Below are positions 9,349 through 14,195 of a DNA stretch of 14,195 nucleotides, piece by piece. A program made the translations under genes and the position numbers. Each line of letters begins with the position of its first letter. The first letter of the stretch is position 1. The stretch spans positions 1-14,195 of the forward strand of contig JAEPRB010000545.1 of assembly GCA_016758965.1 (NCBI GenBank). Direction: 5' to 3'. The notes beneath the pieces are model-generated. The model had not been told where the DNA came from, did no database searches, and was given only the letters and a program-made list of their open reading frames with translations. The DNA is from Circinella minor. Taxonomy: Eukaryota; Mucoromycota; Mucoromycetes; Mucorales; Lichtheimiaceae.

Positions 9349-10095
9349 ATGGCCCAATCTAAAACATACAAGTAATATAATTTATTTTTATTCTTTGAAG
9401 GTCGACTTACGTTCCACATGAATTAACCTTATTAATTTTTTAGCTGTACACTTTATAACGATATGACTAAGAGCACTTGTACCAATAAGTACATGAGCCA
9501 GTCAGCTTTGAACAAACATATAAGAAAGCATCATGAATATCGTTATGGGAAACCTGGACCTGCCAAGTGTGTTAACTATAAGGAAATGGTAAAAGAGCGT
9601 AGCAAGTGGTACCAAGATACACACTCTTTGTCGACCCGCCGAAACGAAAACATGAAGCGTTGGTTGAGAAAGGGGGTTGAGAAGGCTTCGTCCCTAACAA
9701 GCGACAGCGCTTCTATGTTGAGAAGTGAGATTGCTGCTAAAACCAAGGATTTGTTTGAGGAATTAGCTAAATCTCCTGCTGCTAATCAAAAGCCATTCCT
9801 TCATGCAACATTAGTATGCCTGATTATGCGTGAGGCTCAGTGCAACTTTGGGATGCACGACTTCGTCCATTTACTGAACCAATTGTTCGGTGATGGATTT
9901 TACAGTACTGTTCTCCAATTTGATGAATTGGAGAAAAAGGAGGAATTCGCGTGGGTGGCACAACAGATCTACAATAAGCGTTCTCTTGTGTTAGCGTTGG
10001 GTTCCATCGTCCAAGATGTGCTTGCTCAAAGCTACTTTTATCATAAAAGTAGCTTGTTTACCTACAAGGCTCAGGAGGCCATCAAAACTTTTTAA
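9349..10095 (+). CDS. Two-exon gene, 224-aa protein with Cys/His zinc-finger-like N-terminus, unknown function
   Basis: Exon 1 is 9349-9371 (MAQSKTY plus two bases). The intron is 9372-9443 (72 nt, GTAATA...TTTTTTAG), and exon 2 runs 9444-10095. The splice joins in frame and adds 14 residues before the Met at 9463, including Cys9. The N-terminus has C9, C20, H33 and H37: C20-x12-H33-x3-H37 has classical C2H2 spacing, but the partner three residues before C20 is Lys17, and C9 is eleven away. It may be a variant or decayed finger. Residues 40-85 are basic. The C-terminal half is mixed helical with hydrophobic segments (ATLVCLIMREAQCNFGMHDF) and no family I recognise. Its stop lies 27 bases from the right ~205-bp array and it is the only gene between the two arrays apart from the LINE, so it could be that element's own gene. 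Met 9463 is the fallback start. Confidence 0.7.
10029..10055. repeat. 27-bp perfect palindrome within the zinc-finger-like gene
   Basis: Two 13-base arms (AAGCTACTTTTAT and its exact complement) flank a single C. It lies in the last 70 bases of the coding region, encoding SYFYHKSSL. It could form a cruciform in DNA or a strong hairpin in the mRNA just before the stop. Confidence 0.9.
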
Positions 10096-10122
10096 AAAAT
10101 AAATATTTACTTTAACTTTTTT

Positions 10123-10588
10123 TTAGTGATATTTCAATCTAATATCCTTTTTAGTCACAAATAACATTCGAGATCACCAAAACAGCAATAATAAATTAAT
10201 ACATTGTCTATTTTATTAAAAGAGAAGGACATTATTAAAAAAAAGAGGAATTACACATACAAAAAATAAAAGTAAAGTCGATCCACTATCAAATCCGTCA
10301 CGAGGATCGATCCACGTCATCGAAATGAATAGTGATATTTCGATCCAATATCTTTTTAGTCACAAATAACATTCGAAATCATCAAAACAGCAATAATAAA
10401 TTAATACATTGTCTATTTTATTAAAAGAGAAGGACATTATTAAAAAAAAAAGAGGAATTGCACATACAAAAAATAAAAGTAAAGTCGATCCACTATCAAA
10501 TCCGTCACGAGGATCGATCCACGTCATCGAAATGAATGATCCAATATCCTTTTGGTCACAAATAACATTTGGAACCATCAAATCATGA
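10123..10588 (-). repeat. Right array of the ~205-bp tandem repeat, inverted
   Basis: About 2.3 copies of the unit found at 747-1255, in reverse orientation. GTCACAAATAACATT starts at 10154, 10359 and 10555 (spacings 205 and 196). The outermost copy has lost 11 bases between GGATC and ATTCATTTCG (read on the minus strand), which removes the left arm of the unit's small hairpin. The two full copies here are nearly identical to each other, more alike than the left copies, apart from A-run length and scattered substitutions. The minus-strand open frame across it follows the repeat and is not a gene. Confidence 0.93.
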
Positions 10589-11472
10589 AAAGGAAGTCAA
10601 CCTACTGTTTAAACCAGAAACAACATCATTATACGAACTTAATATAATAGTAATAGTTCATGCTATAATGAGACCACAAACGAAGTAGAATTTCAATAAT
10701 TTTTTTTACTTGGTATATCAGTTCACCTATGAAAATATTTGCATAATGCTTCTCACTAAAATAGAGTGCTTTACCATCAAACCTTGGGAGTCCATTTCAT
10801 CATGCGTTAACTTATAAGACCCGTGACAAACTATAAAGATAGTGCATTTCGTCTGAAATATTTTTTAGCCTCTTCTAGAACCATTGGTTATAAACAGGAT
10901 AGTAGTTATTTGAAATAAATACTGTATGATGTTGGTCTTTCGTCCAAGCCATGAAATATAGCAGCCGCGATAACTGGAATACAGCACTCCAAAATAAAGT
11001 TTATATGCAAAATTGCAAAAAAAACGTACTTACGTATTTTATTATCCAAATACAGTTTTTAACTGAGCATAATATCCAACTATAAATGTATATTATAGTA
11101 CAAGTAGTAATTGTTTTACTTAGTTCAGCAACTAAACGCCACCAAAATATCTATATAATTTCTACACTGCTATAGAAAAGTTATATACGTTATTGGAGGA
11201 GATATACTGTTAAATCATCACAAATATCATGCACAGAAACGTAACCATGATCCATGTATTATAACTATTGATACCTATAAGATAATATGATCCAAGGATA
11301 AAGACATGTAAACTGTGATTTTTATCATCGGTTGTCTCCCTATATGGATATATACTTATGTCACATATGGGTATCTTACCTACAATAGTATTAACTCAGT
11401 AGGCACACATATTATACATAATTAAAAAAAGGAAAATAAAATAAATATAAAAAGAGCTAAAAATATAAATAA
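10589..11472. other. AT-rich intergenic stretch, no gene seen
   Basis: Between the right array and the 3' end of the minus-strand gene. Stops are frequent in all frames and I found no paired splice signals giving a coding exon. The part nearest 11473 presumably contains the 3' UTR of that gene. Confidence 0.55.
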
Positions 11473-13169
11473 TTATTGTTGTTGTAGATTACGCTTATGT
11501 TCGAATCTAATCTCTTTCCTTGCAAGCGCTTTCAAAATTATATCCATTTCATTACGAGTGTAAGGCTTCAGCATTTTTTTTTTCGGTTGCCGGAAGGATC
11601 CTTGACTGGAATACCGACCGGCCATCCACACAACTTCACATCTTCGTCTTGATCTTCGGCAAGCTTACCCCAATTAATTTTGATGGTGTTTGTTCTGCGA
11701 TGTGGTGGAAGTGCTTTTTCTAAAATTACTGTTAATAATTCATGATATATGCGTCCAATATTTCAAGTCAGTATAAACTTACGTAGAAGATCAGTAACTT
11801 CTTTGCGGATGAGCTTCTTAGACGTAAGTTGCTTCTTTTCTATATAAGCATAATCGAAAAACATTAACAGTTTCATTCCAACTAGATAACATTATTTGAA
11901 TATAATCTCATTTACCATTATTACCATTGGATCTTGCAACAGCCGTCCTCATGGCAATTGGAGCACCATGTGTACTACCAGAAGAAGTTATCAGCCCTGT
12001 TTAAACAATGATAATTTAGTAATTGAAATTCTTAGCACTAAGGAGTAACATGGAAGTTAGTATATATTTACCAGAGACTGACGCTTGCAAAAAGAACTTA
12101 AACTTCTCGTACAGACCTTGTCCTTGTTTCATTCGTTTCAGAAACTCGTTGTTTTGGTTTTGAGCTGTTTCAGGTTCATCCAGAAGCTGCAAAAACGCAA
12201 ACCCACGTTCTACATAAGCCATATAATATCAAAATCTGCCCAGTATGTTGACTAAATTAATTTCATATATCTAAATTCAATCTTACTGGTTCCAATGATG
12301 GAGGTTCGTTGCAGTAGATTGAACGCCATTTCAGATCCAAAGACAAAGAACGAGTCAATACCGCAACGTTTACGAAGAAAGTTGACTTGCAGTTGCATAG
12401 AATTAAGACATTCTTCTGTTACAGCTGCTCGTTCTTCAATATCGTCCTTGTTCAAAAATCCTTCCAAAAGGTTTCTCTCGTTGAAAGACTGAGCTCTGGT
12501 TGCGTAGAGCTGTTTTTCTTCTTCAGAAAGAGCCTTCCAGTTGGTTGAAATGGCGTCCATATCAGGGAAGTTGGTAGGACCTAAGATATATCAAGTTAAA
12601 CTTCTATGGGTAAACTAAGTAATATTATACAGTTATAAAACACAGAAAGCGAGAATACATACAGTTGCCGTCGCCATCGTCATTGCTGTCACCAATATAC
12701 CCTGTTTCCCTAGTTCTATAATTGTCACCTAAATAAATGTAACAGTTAATCAGTAATACATTTACAGTAATTTAATAGAAGTACTACCTTTAACGGTCTC
12801 GCTGACAAACTGGTTCCACCCGTTACTACCACGACAGGATTTCCAAAACATGGCTGTTTTGCAGCCACACCGCTCGACCACTGCTTTTTTTGTAATACCA
12901 TACTTTAGTGTCATGGCATTAACAAACTCCTCGAAATCTTTTTCCAAAGATCCTGAAGAAGTAGCAGAGACAGAGACAGAAGAAGTAGAAGCGTTTTCAA
13001 GAGATTGCTATGATATTTTATTACTGTTTAGCTCCAACAAAAACATTTGGGATTTATAAAGGCAATACATTACTATATTTATCAATAATTAAAATAATAC
13101 CTCGGGAACGTCATATGAAAAGTGCGAACTAGTGGGCGCTTGTTGGTAAGTAGCGTTATGATGGTTCAT
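11473..13169 (-). CDS. HMG-box-like protein, eight exons, late frameshift
   Basis: Exons on the minus strand: 13169-13101, 13007-12788, 12728-12663, 12580-12287, 12209-12072, 11996-11925, 11839-11783, 11728-11473. All seven introns are GT...AG and 54-93 nt. The joined product is ~390 aa. Residues 83-150 look like an HMG box with an acidic, Gly-rich insert: SNGWNQFVSETVK (W87), then STNWKALSEEEKQLYATRA (W133, Y144). HMG boxes bind DNA, so a nuclear regulatory role is plausible. The middle has GIDSFFVFGS and SIIGTKRGFAF; the end has LCGWPVGIPV (GWP at 340-342). That combination recalls large families of uncharacterised fungal proteins, from memory and unverified. In exon 8 a run of ten A (11574-11583) puts the remaining ~35 codons out of frame. 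One extra A would read on to TAA at 11473; as written the product ends at TGA 11568-11570. The exon 8 acceptor could also be nine bases downstream (11719). Confidence 0.75.
11574..11583 (-). other. A10 homopolymer frameshift in the HMG-box-like gene
   Basis: Read on the minus strand, ...GGC AAC CGA is followed by nine more A, then TGC TGA in the current frame. A run one base longer (or two shorter) opens a frame of about 35 codons (MLKPYTRNEMDIIL...) ending at TAA 11473-11475. A homopolymer of this length is a common place for sequencing error; true inactivation or slippage is also possible. Confidence 0.7.
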
Positions 13170-13285
13170 AATGGTTGATGAAGAAATGAAATAAATAAAA
13201 AAATATCTGTAAAAGCGATAAACTATAGTAACAAGGTCAAAGGTACAATTCTGTTTCTATTGGATAATTTTTTTAAAACCAATTT

Positions 13286-13372
13286 GCCGGTTCCCCAGCG
13301 GTTACCGGTTCCAGTTTCTCGAACTGAAATTTTTATAAGACTTTTATTCATTTAAAAAGCGGCGGAACCGCA
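13286..13372. repeat. GGTTCC-type inverted repeat cluster
   Basis: CGGTTCC at 13288-13294 and 13306-13312 is mirrored by GGAACCG at 13364-13370. A small hairpin CAGTT...AACTG lies at 13312-13326 and GCGGAACCGC at 13362-13371. This GC-rich island sits 120-200 bases upstream of the minus-strand start codon. It could be a small mobile repeat or a regulatory element of that gene; the sequence alone does not decide. Confidence 0.55.
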
Positions 13373-13398
13373 ATGTGTAGGTGGAAAAAAAAGTGTTC

Positions 13399-13461
13399 TG
13401 GATATGGATTGATATTACGCTTCGTATACGTGGATCTGGATAATGGATATTTGGATAGTAT
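13399..13461. repeat. Degenerate GGATA-rich patch
   Basis: GGATATGGATTGATATT, GTGGATCTGGATAATGGATA and TTGGATAG follow one another. Composition and spacing resemble the GGAT repeat at 150-290, suggesting a decayed relative. Confidence 0.5.
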
Positions 13462-13888
13462 GAAATAGAGAGATTATTAGTGTTGTTAATCATGTTATAC
13501 ATATCGTTGCGGTAATGGTAATAAATTATTCTATGGATTGTTTTTTTTTGAACAATGGTATTTGCTATTATTTATTATGGGAACGGTCAAAATATCATTA
13601 TTGTTATGAAATAATATAGGAAATGTTGTAACATAAATAATGTTAGGAATAATATGGTATAAAAGTTATAACATTTCGGCATCTTTGGGATTAGATCATT
13701 CGAAAAGCATAGATTTAAAAAGTTTGTTGAATCTTCAAGTTGAATACAATGATAATAGTAATTACATTTATTGGCTTTCTACCTGTAAACAAATTAAGAA
13801 CGCGGCATACCTTTTTAATGTAATATTTATATGCTCTTTTATAAGTAGCCTCGTTGACACATTACAACTCTGAATCTATTGAATCATT

Positions 13889-13949
13889 GGATAGTCGGAT
13901 TGAATGGTAAATATATCCATCTGCATCTTAACTTTCGGATGAGATAATA
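13889..13949. repeat. Second copy of the GGATAGTCGGAT...CGGATGAGAT repeat
   Basis: It shares the exact 12-mer GGATAGTCGGAT (13889-13900) and the exact 10-mer CGGATGAGAT (13936-13945) with 162-284, in the same order and orientation. The segment between is shorter here (35 versus 101 bases) and lacks most ATCCGC units. Confidence 0.65.
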
Positions 13950-14112
13950 ATGCTAAATCCGCATATTCTTTTATCAGCAGAACACTATATTCTGTCGGAT
14001 AAAAATGAATATTACCGCAACAATATATAATACTTTAATATACGCGAGTATTTTCTTGAGATAAACCAGACAGCCTCAAATGTATTGTACTACTTATAAT
14101 ATAAACGAGAGA

Positions 14113-14128
14113 ATATATATATATATAT
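14113..14128. repeat. (AT)8 microsatellite
   Basis: Eight AT dinucleotides, followed near the window end by another AT-rich run at about 14173-14188. Confidence 0.9.
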
Positions 14129-14195
14129 TACAAAGCATTTGTCCAGAAGGGATTGAGTATATTATTGGATGGAATATATATATAATATACTGGTC

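Larger units (their letters stand above)
747..10588. mobile_element. Hypothetical composite element bounded by inverted tandem-repeat arrays
   Basis: The ~205-bp unit forms short arrays at both ends of this interval in opposite orientation, the geometry of long inverted termini. Between them lie a LINE (a later insertion, shown by its own target duplication), AT-rich DNA, and a two-exon gene whose stop codon is 27 bases from the right array. Without the LINE and one duplication copy the unit would measure about 3.9 kb. No transposase is recognisable and I could not identify a target duplication outside the arrays. The alternative is two independent insertions of a dispersed satellite that happen to face each other. 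Confidence 0.3.
13170..14195. other. AT-rich flank with repeat patches, no convincing gene
   Basis: It includes the upstream region of the minus-strand gene. An open frame at 13640-13873 (77 codons, Ile/Asn/Ser-rich) has no recognisable feature and is probably chance. Repeat patches are listed separately. Confidence 0.5.

Noticed and set aside
11520..11723. 67-codon plus-strand frame opposite exon 8 of the HMG-box-like gene
   Set aside because: Antisense shadow of a better-supported coding exon.
13640..13873. 77-codon plus-strand open frame
   Set aside because: Composition follows the AT-rich background, with no motif, no clear promoter and no splice context.

Overview
This is AT-rich eukaryotic DNA with short spliceosomal introns (54-93 nt, GT...AG), abundant decayed repeats and a non-LTR retrotransposon. 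Compact introns, strong AT bias and the style of the LINE and host genes suggest a fungus, most likely an early-diverging (Mucoromycota-type) lineage. That placement is inference; no ribosomal or other diagnostic marker is present.

Layout. 1-746: simple-sequence and GGAT-type repeats plus a possible acidic-tail exon remnant. 747-1255: a ~205-bp tandem repeat (about 2.4 copies). 1580-7512: a full-length LINE bounded by an exact 14-bp target-site duplication, with a short 5' UTR, ORF1 (RNA-binding, two CCHC knuckles), ORF2 (endonuclease-reverse transcriptase), an AATAAA signal and an A tail. ORF2 is dead: five premature in-frame stops, plus a 166-bp solo-LTR-like insert near its 3' end. 7513-9348: very AT-rich DNA without genes. 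9349-10095: a two-exon gene for a 224-aa protein with a Cys/His zinc-finger-like N-terminus. 10123-10588: the same ~205-bp repeat in opposite orientation. 11473-13169, minus strand: an eight-exon gene for a ~390-aa HMG-box-like protein, broken near its end by a length change in a run of ten A. 13170-14195: AT-rich DNA with GGTTCC and GGAT repeat patches.

How the parts relate. The two ~205-bp arrays face each other like long inverted ends. Removing the LINE and one copy of its target duplication leaves an interval of about 3.9 kb whose only visible gene is the 224-aa zinc-finger-like protein. My best hypothesis for an undescribed unit is that this is a mobile or formerly mobile element with tandem-repeat inverted ends and a single cargo gene. 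On that reading a LINE later inserted into it, and an LTR element then inserted into the LINE, giving three nested layers. The LINE and its internal insert are well supported by duplications and reading frame. The outer element is a hypothesis.
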